Positions 1-5,490 of a DNA stretch of 10,517 bases are shown piece after piece. The position numbers and the translations under genes are program-made. Location: assembly GCA_028717165.1 (NCBI GenBank), contig JAQUOK010000056.1, positions 1 through 10,517 on the forward strand. Reading direction: 5' to 3'. The number at the start of each line of letters is the position of its first letter. The stretch's first letter is position 1. Under the pieces are notes generated by a model. That model ran no database searches. It had not been told where the DNA came from and saw only the letters and a list, made by a program, of their open reading frames with translations. The DNA comes from Victivallaceae bacterium (lineage in GTDB: Bacteria > Verrucomicrobiota > Lentisphaeria > Victivallales > Victivallaceae).

Positions 1-570
1 CGCTTCGATTGCGGAAGGCAGTTCGGCAAAGATTTTTTCCTGTTCCCGCCGCAACGCATTCAGTTCCCGGCAGAGAGTCCGGCATTTTCCGGCCGAATCG
101 CCGAGTTTCCCGAAACGGTCAAGAATATCGAGTTGAGTTCCGCGGTTAAAAAGGGACTGATGTTCATTCGCCGCATGGATATCAACCAGCAGATCGCCGA
201 TGCTGCTCAGCGTCTGGAGCGTTACGGGCGTGTCGTTAATGAAATTGCGGTTTGCCGACCTGGCTATAACCCGCCGCAACTGGATTTCGCCGGACTCAGG
301 GTCAAAAGGAATATCAGCCTGTCGAAAAGCATCCGTGAGCGCCTCCTGTATCCCGGCTTCGACGGTAATGCCGGCGGCAAGCTCGCAGCGTTCGGTGCCG
401 CTGCGGATAACGCTTTTATCGGCCCGTTCGCCGAGCAGGAGGGCGATCGTGGCGAGCAGAATGGATTTGCCGGCTCCGGTTTCCCCGGTAATGACGTTGA
501 ATCCCTTTCCGAACTCAACGTCCAGCGACTCGATCAAAGCCATATTTTTAATTTTCAGCCAGTTCAGCAT
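1..570 (-). CDS. recN: RecN, DNA double-strand-break repair ATPase, N-terminal part (runs off left edge)
   Basis: This is an SMC-like ATPase of double-strand-break repair. It binds DNA ends and helps RecA-dependent recombination in the cytoplasm. The frame is open from an ATG at 570 to the window edge, giving the first 190 residues; RecN is usually about 550, so roughly two thirds is missing. The start MLNWLKIKNMALIESLDVEF matches the RecN beginning. The Walker A motif GETGAGKS lies at residues 29-36, and GERADKSVIRSG follows it as in the family. The family signature DIHxxxEHQSL is at residues 130-140, read here as DIHAANEHQSLF, where well-known RecNs have DIHGQHEHQSLL. The last visible residues (about 150-190) are charged and helical, as expected at the start of the coiled-coil arm. 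A second ATG at 543 (Met10) is rejected because the KIKN strand before it belongs to the fold. A weak GGGAA lies upstream of the chosen start. The gene is divergent from the kinase gene. Confidence 0.94.
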   Translation of the reverse strand, partial: MLNWLKIKNMALIESLDVEFGKGFNVITGETGAGKSILLATIALLLGERADKSVIRSGTERCELAAGITVEAGIQEALTDAFRQADIPFDPESGEIQLRRVIARSANRNFINDTPVTLQTLSSIGDLLVDIHAANEHQSLFNRGTQLDILDRFGKLGDSAGKCRTLCRELNALRREQEKIFAELPSAIEA

Positions 571-607
571 AAGTTCCCGGATTTGTCAGATCAGCGTGAT
601 TTCTTCT

Positions 608-636
608 TTGTAATTTCTACTCATTTGCATTATAAT
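608..636 (+). promoter_or_regulatory. Predicted sigma70-type promoter for the kinase gene
   Basis: A -35 box TTGTAA (608-613), a 17-bp spacer and a perfect -10 box TATAAT (631-636) lie in the AT-rich divergent region between recN and the kinase. Transcription would start near 643 and give a leader of about 90 nt. A second TATAAT at 711-716 could serve a shorter transcript but has no good -35. ATTATA at 629-634 also reads TATAAT on the minus strand and could belong to a recN promoter, though no matching -35 is seen there. Confidence 0.42.
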
Positions 637-733
637 ACAAGCGAATTATTAAAAATATGCTGAAACGCAAAAATATCTATGGCAACTGTAAAAAAATAAG
701 CTTGACTGCTTATAATAAGGTAAATTACTGCTG

Positions 734-2041
734 ATGTCCGAGTCTTATCAAAACTGCATGAAATGCGGGTACCGGCTGGAACTTGAAATTCTGCCGGACG
801 GCAAAAAAAAATATAATTGTCCGTACTGCAAAAAATATAATTCCGAGTCCGGTCTGCACCGGGACCTGCATCTCGACGACTTCCTGCTGCTTGAAAAACT
901 CGGCTCCGGCGGCATGGGCGAAGTCTGGAAGGCCCACCAGCAGTCCATGAACCGGGACGTTGCCCTGAAAATACTTTCTCCCGAACTGTCCGGCGATACC
1001 GCCTTTGTCGAACGCTTCCTGAATGAAGCCGCAATAACCGGACGTTTGCGGCATCCGAATATCGTAACCGCCTATACCGCAGGCCGCGCCGGGGAATATT
1101 ATTATCTGGCGACCATGTTCGTCGACGGCATAGAACTCCAGGATAAGATCAGGATAGACGGCATGCTCCCGGAACGCGAGGCGCTGGGAATAACAAAAAC
1201 TGTCGCCTCGGCACTGTGTTACGCCTGGGAGCAGCATGACATGCTGCATTGCGACATAAAACCCGGAAATATCATGATCGATAAGTTCCGGGCGCCGTAC
1301 CTGATGGATATGGGAATTTCCAAAATAGCCTCCGCAAAAGTTCCCGGAAACAAATCGCCAGGAGATCACAGAGTGCTTGCCGGTTCCCCGCAGTACATGA
1401 GCCCGGAACAGGCCGCCGGCAACGTTGAGCTCGATTTCAGGACGGATATCTACTCGCTTGGGGTAACCCTTTACCAGATGGTTACGGCCTCCCTGCCCTT
1501 TGAAAATAAAAGCATTGAAACGGCGTTGAGGGGAGACCGGGGAGCTGTGAACTTTCCGCCGCCGGCAACCCGCAACCCGTATTTGACGGAAGGATGCTCC
1601 GAACTTATCCTGCGCATGATGGCCTATGACCGCGAAGACCGCCCCGGCGACTGGAACTATGCCGTCGCCGATATAAGCGCGGTTATGGCCGGAACTTACG
1701 TTTCCAGAAAAAAGGTCAAGGTAAGAAAGTGGGATTCCATAAAACCCAGGAAAAAACTGAATCTCAACGCGCCGATTTCACTGGGCAGAAAAACTAAAAC
1801 GGCAGAACCGGAACCCGCCGGCAAGGAAGCTTCAACCTCCACCCAAAAAATAACTAAGGAACCGCCTGCTGATACCGCTCCGCCGCCGGAACCCCAGAAA
1901 ACCACGTTGCCGCCGGTAGCTTTCGCCACCGGCAAAAATCGCCGCAGCGGCCTGAAACTGCTTATTATACTCATAACTTTGATAATTATAATTATCGGAG
2001 CGATAAGCTACTTTTTCCTGAGATTCTTCAAGCTGGTTTGA
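734..2041 (+). CDS. Zinc-ribbon Ser/Thr protein kinase with C-terminal membrane anchor
   Basis: This is a Hanks-type (eukaryotic-like) Ser/Thr kinase of 435 residues. Residues 8-32 hold two CxxC pairs (C8/C11 and C29/C32), which form a small zinc ribbon. The kinase domain spans about 50-318, with glycine loop LGSGGMGEV (56-64), ATP-anchoring K79 in VALK, helix-C E98, catalytic loop HCDIKPGN (172-179), metal site DMG (192-194) and GSPQYMSPEQA before the DIYSLG helix. The HRD arginine is cysteine here, so it is a 'non-RD' kinase, and DFG has become DMG; the catalytic Lys, Asp and Asn are kept, so activity is likely. A Pro/Thr/Lys-rich linker (about 345-405) leads to one membrane helix (about 408-429), leaving only about six residues beyond it. 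There are therefore no PASTA or other external sensor domains, and input would have to come from the cytosol. The start at 734 has only a weak AAGG at 717-720. The target is unknown. Confidence 0.93.
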   Translation: MSESYQNCMKCGYRLELEILPDGKKKYNCPYCKKYNSESGLHRDLHLDDFLLLEKLGSGGMGEVWKAHQQSMNRDVALKILSPELSGDTAFVERFLNEAAITGRLRHPNIVTAYTAGRAGEYYYLATMFVDGIELQDKIRIDGMLPEREALGITKTVASALCYAWEQHDMLHCDIKPGNIMIDKFRAPYLMDMGISKIASAKVPGNKSPGDHRVLAGSPQYMSPEQAAGNVELDFRTDIYSLGVTLYQMVTASLPFENKSIETALRGDRGAVNFPPPATRNPYLTEGCSELILRMMAYDREDRPGDWNYAVADISAVMAGTYVSRKKVKVRKWDSIKPRKKLNLNAPISLGRKTKTAEPEPAGKEASTSTQKITKEPPADTAPPPEPQKTTLPPVAFATGKNRRSGLKLLIILITLIIIIIGAISYFFLRFFKLV

Positions 2042-2056
2042 CTTTTCCAGAAACAG

Positions 2057-2075
2057 CGTTATGTTAACGTTGAGA
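2057..2075. promoter_or_regulatory. Small dyad upstream of the LacI-type gene, possible operator
   Basis: The 60-bp gap between the kinase and the LacI-type gene holds a short dyad, CGTTA-TGT-TAACG (2057-2069). It overlaps GTTAACGTTGAG (2064-2075), which centres on a palindromic AACGTT. LacI-family operators typically have a central CpG within a palindrome, so this could be an autoregulatory site. It is short and imperfect, and the assignment is weak. Confidence 0.2.
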
Positions 2076-2101
2076 TAAAACTATTATTTTCATTAAGTAT
2101 T

Positions 2102-3115
2102 ATGGCCAGTTTAAAGGATATAGCCGTCAGGACAGGTTTGTCCATGAATACCGTCAGCCGCGCGATAAGACGCAGCGGCTACGTTTCGGAACGGGCGCGG
2201 AAACTTGTTGACGCGGCGGTAAGGGACTTGAATTACCAGCCGAACCGGGCGGCTCAGAGCCTCCGCTCAAACCGCAGCTATGAGATCGCGGTGATCAATA
2301 TGGTCGGGGAACCGTCTTCCAACTGCGATTCCATGGCCATGGACAAGGTGTTCGGCATAAAAGAATACCTTGCGCCCAAAAGCTATGAACCGAACATGCA
2401 TTACATGTATTCTTCCCCGGAATATTCCAGGGAAAGCGAAAAACTTTTCAACAATATCCTGCGGCAGAAACCGGCGGGAATAATTTTTCTGGGCGAAGAC
2501 GCCGTCGCAATGAAATTTTATACCCAGGCGGAACAGGCGGGAATACCGGCAATTCTGGTATCCTATTCCGGCAGCAGCGAATACGACAGCGTTTACGTTG
2601 ACCGGAAACAAGGGGTTTATGACGGGGTGAAATATCTGGCGTCCCAAGGGCGCCGCAACATTGTTTTTGCCGGTCAGGACAATTGCCGACAACGTTTCCA
2701 GGGCTACAGTAAAGCGGCTGCCGAAATCGGGATTCCATTGCGGGTCGTGATACCTCCGGCCGGTACCGGCGGACTCGAAGCGGTTTCGGAAACGGGCCGG
2801 AAAACCGCAGCGGAAATCCTCCGCGAATACCCGGAAACCGACGCTGTAATCGCCTACTCCGATTATCTGGCGGCCGGGATCATGAACGGTTTTCAGACAA
2901 TGGGACGCCGCATCCCCGAAGATATTGCCGTCGTCGGTTTCGACAACCGTGAACTGGCAATGTTCTGTTTCCCGCCCCTGACCACGATAGCTCAGCCCAA
3001 CCGCCGGCTCGGCAGTCTGCTCGCGGAAGCCCTGTTGACTAAAGTATTATCGGAAAACCCGGGGAAAATACGTATCAAAGTAAAAATGGAACTGATTGTC
3101 AGAAAATCCGCTTAG
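2102..3115 (+). CDS. LacI/GalR-family transcriptional regulator
   Basis: This is a DNA-binding repressor (or activator) of normal family length, 337 residues. The N-terminal helix-turn-helix covers about residues 3-24 (LKDIAVRTGLSMNTVSRAI), with recognition helix residues around 15-22. The hinge helix follows (NRAAQSLRS, 48-56), with the leucine (L54) that members insert into the operator minor groove. Residues 60-335 form the periplasmic-binding-protein-like effector domain. Its C-terminal half carries the usual YSDYLAAGIMNGFQTMGRRIPEDIAVVGFDN block and a TTIAQP stretch. The effector is normally a sugar or nucleoside, but no transporter or sugar enzyme lies nearby, so neither ligand nor regulon can be inferred. 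The start lacks a Shine-Dalgarno; it is preceded by AT-rich sequence. The gene is 60 bp from the kinase and 50 bp before the radical-SAM gene. Confidence 0.95.
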   Translation: MASLKDIAVRTGLSMNTVSRAIRRSGYVSERARKLVDAAVRDLNYQPNRAAQSLRSNRSYEIAVINMVGEPSSNCDSMAMDKVFGIKEYLAPKSYEPNMHYMYSSPEYSRESEKLFNNILRQKPAGIIFLGEDAVAMKFYTQAEQAGIPAILVSYSGSSEYDSVYVDRKQGVYDGVKYLASQGRRNIVFAGQDNCRQRFQGYSKAAAEIGIPLRVVIPPAGTGGLEAVSETGRKTAAEILREYPETDAVIAYSDYLAAGIMNGFQTMGRRIPEDIAVVGFDNRELAMFCFPPLTTIAQPNRRLGSLLAEALLTKVLSENPGKIRIKVKMELIVRKSA

Positions 3116-3130
3116 CCTGCCAATTCCGGG

Positions 3131-3158
3131 TTGAATATTTCCGTCGTCACCGTATCTT
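3131..3158 (+). promoter_or_regulatory. Predicted promoter of the radical-SAM gene, giving an almost leaderless mRNA
   Basis: TTGAAT (3131-3136), a 16-bp spacer and TATCTT (3153-3158) lie in the 50-bp gap after the LacI-type gene. The expected start point, 6-8 bp after the -10 box, falls at or next to the ATG at 3166. No Shine-Dalgarno is present, which agrees with a leaderless or very short leader transcript. The call rests only on these boxes. Confidence 0.35.
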
Positions 3159-3165
3159 ATTTATT

Positions 3166-4281
3166 ATGGATACTTTAGCCAAACTTGATCTGCTTTCGGA
3201 AGATTCCCGGTACGACCTGGCCTGCGCCTACGCCACTACAAAATACGAGCACAGGAGGCGGGGCAGCGACGGCAAATGGCTCTATCCGGTACCGCTCAGC
3301 CGCGGGGGTTACGGCATCATGCTGAAAACCCTGCTGTCGAACGCCTGCGCCAACGACTGCAAATACTGCCCCTTGCGCAGTGAAAGCAATGTCCGGCGCT
3401 GTTCGCTCACGCCCGACGAAACCGCCAAAATTTTCATGGAGTATCTGCGCAAAAGATACCTGCTCGGCATGTTCCTGAGTTCCGGGGTCATCGGCACCCC
3501 CGACCGCACCATGGAAAAACTCAACGCCACCGCAGAGATCCTGCGGCAAAAATATAAATACCGGGGTTACATTCACCTGAAGATCATCCCCGGCGCTTCG
3601 CAGGCGGCAATAGAAGAATCCATGCGGCTGGCTTCGGCGGTCTCGCTGAATATCGAAACGCCCGGACGCAAGTATTTCCGGAAACTCTCGGATTCCAAAG
3701 ATTTCGACCGGGATATCGTTTTGCCGTTGAAATTCATAGCCGGGCAGACCGCAAAAGGGCAGAAGTTCGCGAAAATAAAATGCACCACCCAGTTCATAGT
3801 CGGCGCTTCCGACGAATCGGATATCGAAATCGTTAAATACATGGACGGCATTTACAACCGTCTTAAATTTCAGAGGGTTTATTTTTCGGCATACCAGCCC
3901 GGCCTGGGCAAAACGGACATACCGGGGGAACAGAATTTCCAACTGTCGCCCGATGACCGTTTCACCCGCGAACACCGCCTGTACCAGACCGATTTTCTCA
4001 TGCGCTGTTACGGTTTCAAGTCCGAAGAACTGATCTTCCGGGAAAACGGCAACCTCTCGCTGGACATGGATCCCAAGGAAGTATGGGCCGTAAACCATCC
4101 CGAATATTTCCCCGTGAATATAAATACCGCGGCAAAAGAACAATTGCTGCGAGTACCGGGACTTGGTCCGCTTACCGTTAACAAAATCCTGAAATTGCGC
4201 AAAATTCACCGGTTGCGCGACCTCGAAGATGTCGGGGTAAAGGGCAAGTTGCGCGCCAAAGCATCCGCTTATACCATTTGA
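3166..4281 (+). CDS. Putative DNA modification/repair radical SAM protein with C-terminal HhH
   Basis: This is a 371-residue radical S-adenosylmethionine enzyme. The [4Fe-4S]-binding motif CANDCKYC gives C61, C65 and C68 in the CxxxCxxC arrangement. The lead-in (LSEDSRYDLAC near residues 10-20, then GGYGIMLKTLLSNAC) and the SSGVIGTPDRTME block match, from memory, the family described as 'putative DNA modification/repair radical SAM protein' (TIGR03916). Residues 318-365 form a helix-hairpin-helix unit (NINTAAKEQLLRVPGLGP, then a second hairpin around VGVKGK), a non-specific DNA-binding module that supports action on DNA. In that family the gene is usually beside a partner with a uracil-DNA-glycosylase-like domain. 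Here the next 585 bp has no gene and the next gene is a lipoprotein, so it appears to be an orphan, at least locally. The reaction is not established. The start at 3166 has no Shine-Dalgarno. Confidence 0.9.
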   Translation: MDTLAKLDLLSEDSRYDLACAYATTKYEHRRRGSDGKWLYPVPLSRGGYGIMLKTLLSNACANDCKYCPLRSESNVRRCSLTPDETAKIFMEYLRKRYLLGMFLSSGVIGTPDRTMEKLNATAEILRQKYKYRGYIHLKIIPGASQAAIEESMRLASAVSLNIETPGRKYFRKLSDSKDFDRDIVLPLKFIAGQTAKGQKFAKIKCTTQFIVGASDESDIEIVKYMDGIYNRLKFQRVYFSAYQPGLGKTDIPGEQNFQLSPDDRFTREHRLYQTDFLMRCYGFKSEELIFRENGNLSLDMDPKEVWAVNHPEYFPVNINTAAKEQLLRVPGLGPLTVNKILKLRKIHRLRDLEDVGVKGKLRAKASAYTI

Positions 4282-4287
4282 ATACGT

Positions 4288-4315
4288 GTTATGTGTTACG
4301 TGTTACGTGCTACGA
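4288..4315. repeat. Heptamer tandem repeat, GTTACGT type, about 4 copies
   Basis: Four consecutive 7-bp units just after the radical-SAM stop codon read GTTATGT, GTTACGT, GTTACGT and GCTACGA. A partial unit (TACGT) precedes them at 4283-4287. The period of seven in a non-coding stretch marks it as a short tandem repeat. Confidence 0.75.
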
Positions 4316-4327
4316 ATTGCAGCGCCG

Positions 4328-4343
4328 GGAGCAGCCTTGCTCC
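4328..4343. repeat. Short hairpin GGAGCA/TGCTCC
   Basis: A perfect 6-bp inverted repeat with a 4-nt loop (GCCT) starts 46 bp after the radical-SAM stop codon. There is no run of T after it, so it is not a good intrinsic terminator, but it could slow or protect the 3' end of that transcript. Confidence 0.35.
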
Positions 4344-4362
4344 TGCACAAGCATCTCTTAAC

Positions 4363-4389
4363 CACGAAAAACACGAAAGACACGAAAAA
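4363..4389. repeat. 9-mer tandem repeat CACGAAAAA, 3 copies
   Basis: Three consecutive 9-bp units read CACGAAAAA, CACGAAAGA and CACGAAAAA, preceded by AAC. Similar 'accacgaaa...cacgaaa' stretches recur in intergenic DNA of many environmental bacteria and are often mistranslated as TTKNTKDTK peptides; that comparison is from memory. The open frame across this region (4286-4870) is therefore not treated as a gene. Confidence 0.7.
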
Positions 4390-4435
4390 TCTAATGCCTT
4401 TTAACTGCAATAGTAGAAATTCTCTGATTTTGTTG

Positions 4436-4611
4436 ATGACGTCCTGGGAGCGCCGGTCGCCAGTCCGGCATTCGCTAAAGTTGATATGTTTCTTTTCGAT
4501 TATGATTGACGATTTATATGGCCTGTCTGCATTTTTAAGTATCCATTATGTTATGAACAATCACGACGTCCGCGTATGCCGGACTGGCGACCGGCGCTCC
4601 CAGGACATCAT
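4436..4611. repeat. Large inverted repeat (40-bp arms, 96-bp AT-rich centre), MITE- or REP-like
   Basis: The left arm (4436-4475) and right arm (4572-4611) are reverse complements at 38 of 40 positions, with a perfect 31-bp core (4441-4471 against 4576-4606) that includes GGAGCGCCGGTCGCCAGTCC. The arms are G+C-rich; the 96-bp centre (4476-4571) is AT-rich and codes for nothing recognisable. Such a structure is typical of a small non-autonomous mobile element or a dispersed palindromic repeat. No transposase is nearby and no clear target-site duplication was found. Transcribed, it would form a very stable cruciform-like stem. The identity of the element family is not known from this window. 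Confidence 0.8.
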
Positions 4612-4636
4612 ATCATCAGCGCACTCGTTTAGGTTT

Positions 4637-4702
4637 CCGCCCGAAGATGGCGGAGCTTATTTTGTCAAAGGCTCCGGTTGCGGTGCGGGCCGCACCTGCA
4701 AC
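4637..4702. repeat. Run of three closely packed hairpins, two of them mutually exclusive
   Basis: CCGCC (4637-4641) can pair with GGCGG (4649-4653). CGGAGC (4651-4656) can pair with GCTCCG (4671-4676). Because these share bases 4651-4653, only one can form fully at a time. A third hairpin follows at once: GTTGC-GGTGCG (4677-4687) with CGCACC-T-GCAAC (4691-4702), 11 base pairs with one bulge and a 3-nt loop. The short TACTTTTA tract after it is a poor terminator tail. This may be a structured RNA, an attenuator-like element or part of a dispersed repeat. Confidence 0.45.
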
Positions 4703-4720
4703 TACTTTTACTTAAACTTA

Positions 4721-4734
4721 ATCAGTTATCAGTT
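4721..4734. repeat. Heptamer tandem repeat ATCAGTT, 2 full copies plus partial
   Basis: Two exact 7-bp units (4721-4727 and 4728-4734) are followed by a partial ATC. It shares the 7-bp period of the neighbouring repeats at 4288-4315 and 4769-4796. Confidence 0.6.
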
Positions 4735-4768
4735 ATCTTCCCACTTCTCACGGTCTATGACCCACATT

Positions 4769-4796
4769 CATTTTCCATTTTCAATTTTCAATTTAA
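4769..4796. repeat. Heptamer tandem repeat, CATTTTC/AATTTTC type, about 4 copies
   Basis: Units CATTTTC, CATTTTC, AATTTTC and the degenerate AATTTAA follow each other without gaps. The repeat ends immediately before the -35 box of the LysM lipoprotein promoter, so copy-number change here would alter sequence just upstream of that promoter. Confidence 0.7.
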
Positions 4797-4824
4797 TTGA
4801 AATTATATCTGAAGCGGTTATATT
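4797..4824 (+). promoter_or_regulatory. Predicted sigma70-type promoter for the LysM lipoprotein gene
   Basis: TTGAAA (4797-4802), a 16-bp spacer and TATATT (4819-4824) are both close to consensus. Transcription would begin near 4831, giving a leader of about 36 nt that carries the AGGTG ribosome site at 4857-4861. It may also drive the genes downstream. Confidence 0.5.
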
Positions 4825-4866
4825 TTTTTATCCGGTAACTTTTTTAACCAACTTTCAGGTGTTATT

Positions 4867-5436
4867 ATGAAAGAATATACTTTTATCTTCGTTTTCGCAA
4901 GCATGCTGCTCCTGATGACGGGCTGCGAAACTCTCAATCCCGGCGGCTCCCAGAGCCAATATGTTTCCAATCCGGACATTATCGAGCTGAAAAACGAAGT
5001 AGCGTTACTGAAAAGGGAAATCCATAATATCCGGAACAGCAATACCGGTATTGCCCAGAACCTCGCGTCCCTGCAGAACCAGATCAATTACGTAAATGAA
5101 CAGAACCAGCAGCAGGCCAAAGCGCTGGACTCCTTAAGCCAGGAAATCAGCCAGGAAAAAACCCAGCGCCGGCAGGCGCTCGATAAAGTGGTCGAAACCG
5201 TCGCCGACCAGACCGCAAAAACCGTCAATTCCATCGCGGCGCAAAGCGTTCCGAAACCATCCCCGGCTTCAGGCCCGGCAGCCGGAGCATACTACAAACA
5301 TAAAGTGGCCGCCGGAGAAACCCTGAGCGCCATTGCCAGGGCTTACAAAGTATCCGTCACGGAAATTAAGGAAGCGAACAATATCAAAGGCCATATTATT
5401 CGTGTCGGACAAATTCTGCATATCCCCAAAAAATAA
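4867..5436 (+). CDS. LysM-domain lipoprotein with coiled coil
   Basis: This is a predicted envelope lipoprotein of 189 residues that would bind peptidoglycan. A hydrophobic signal peptide (about residues 5-18) ends in a lipobox, LMTGC, with lipidated C20; the -3 Met is slightly unusual but tolerated. Residues 36-120 are rich in Glu, Gln, Asn and Lys with heptad-like spacing, predicting a long coiled coil that could trimerise or span from membrane to wall. A Pro/Ala/Ser linker (about 121-140) leads to one C-terminal LysM domain (about 142-189: the YKHKVAAGETLSAIARAY start, NNIKG middle and RVGQILHIPKK end). The start at 4867 follows an AGGTG ribosome site (4857-4861). No catalytic domain is present, so a structural or scaffolding role is likelier than hydrolysis. 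It lies 54 bp before the large acyltransferase fusion and may share its transcript. Confidence 0.92.
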   Translation: MKEYTFIFVFASMLLLMTGCETLNPGGSQSQYVSNPDIIELKNEVALLKREIHNIRNSNTGIAQNLASLQNQINYVNEQNQQQAKALDSLSQEISQEKTQRRQALDKVVETVADQTAKTVNSIAAQSVPKPSPASGPAAGAYYKHKVAAGETLSAIARAYKVSVTEIKEANNIKGHIIRVGQILHIPKK

Positions 5437-5490
5437 ACCTGCCGCTTCACCTGGAACTCCGGCAAATAAGCCCATGGAGGAAAAATATCA

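Noticed and set aside
133..663. A 176-residue plus-strand open frame opposite recN
   Set aside because: It is the shadow of the recN frame; the minus strand reads a clear RecN with Walker A.
702..716. TTGACT and TATAAT as a promoter pair before the kinase
   Set aside because: The boxes are only 3 bp apart, so they cannot act together; the pair at 608-636 has a proper 17-bp spacer.
3175..4209. A 344-residue minus-strand open frame inside the radical-SAM gene
   Set aside because: It is a codon-bias shadow of a well-supported gene; no motif or ribosome site is seen.
2102..4281. LacI-type regulator plus neighbours as a sugar-use operon
   Set aside because: No transporter, glycosidase or sugar kinase is present in the window.
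4282..4866. CRISPR array in the repeat-rich gap
   Set aside because: The repeats are 7-9 bp and directly adjacent, with no regular spacers and no cas genes.
4286..4870. A 194-residue open frame across the intergenic gap
   Set aside because: It reads straight through tandem repeats and the inverted repeat, has no ribosome site and no family resemblance, and its low-complexity opening is produced by the repeats.
5437..5490. Intrinsic terminator between the LysM gene and the fusion gene
   Set aside because: No stem followed by a T run could be found, so read-through is plausible.
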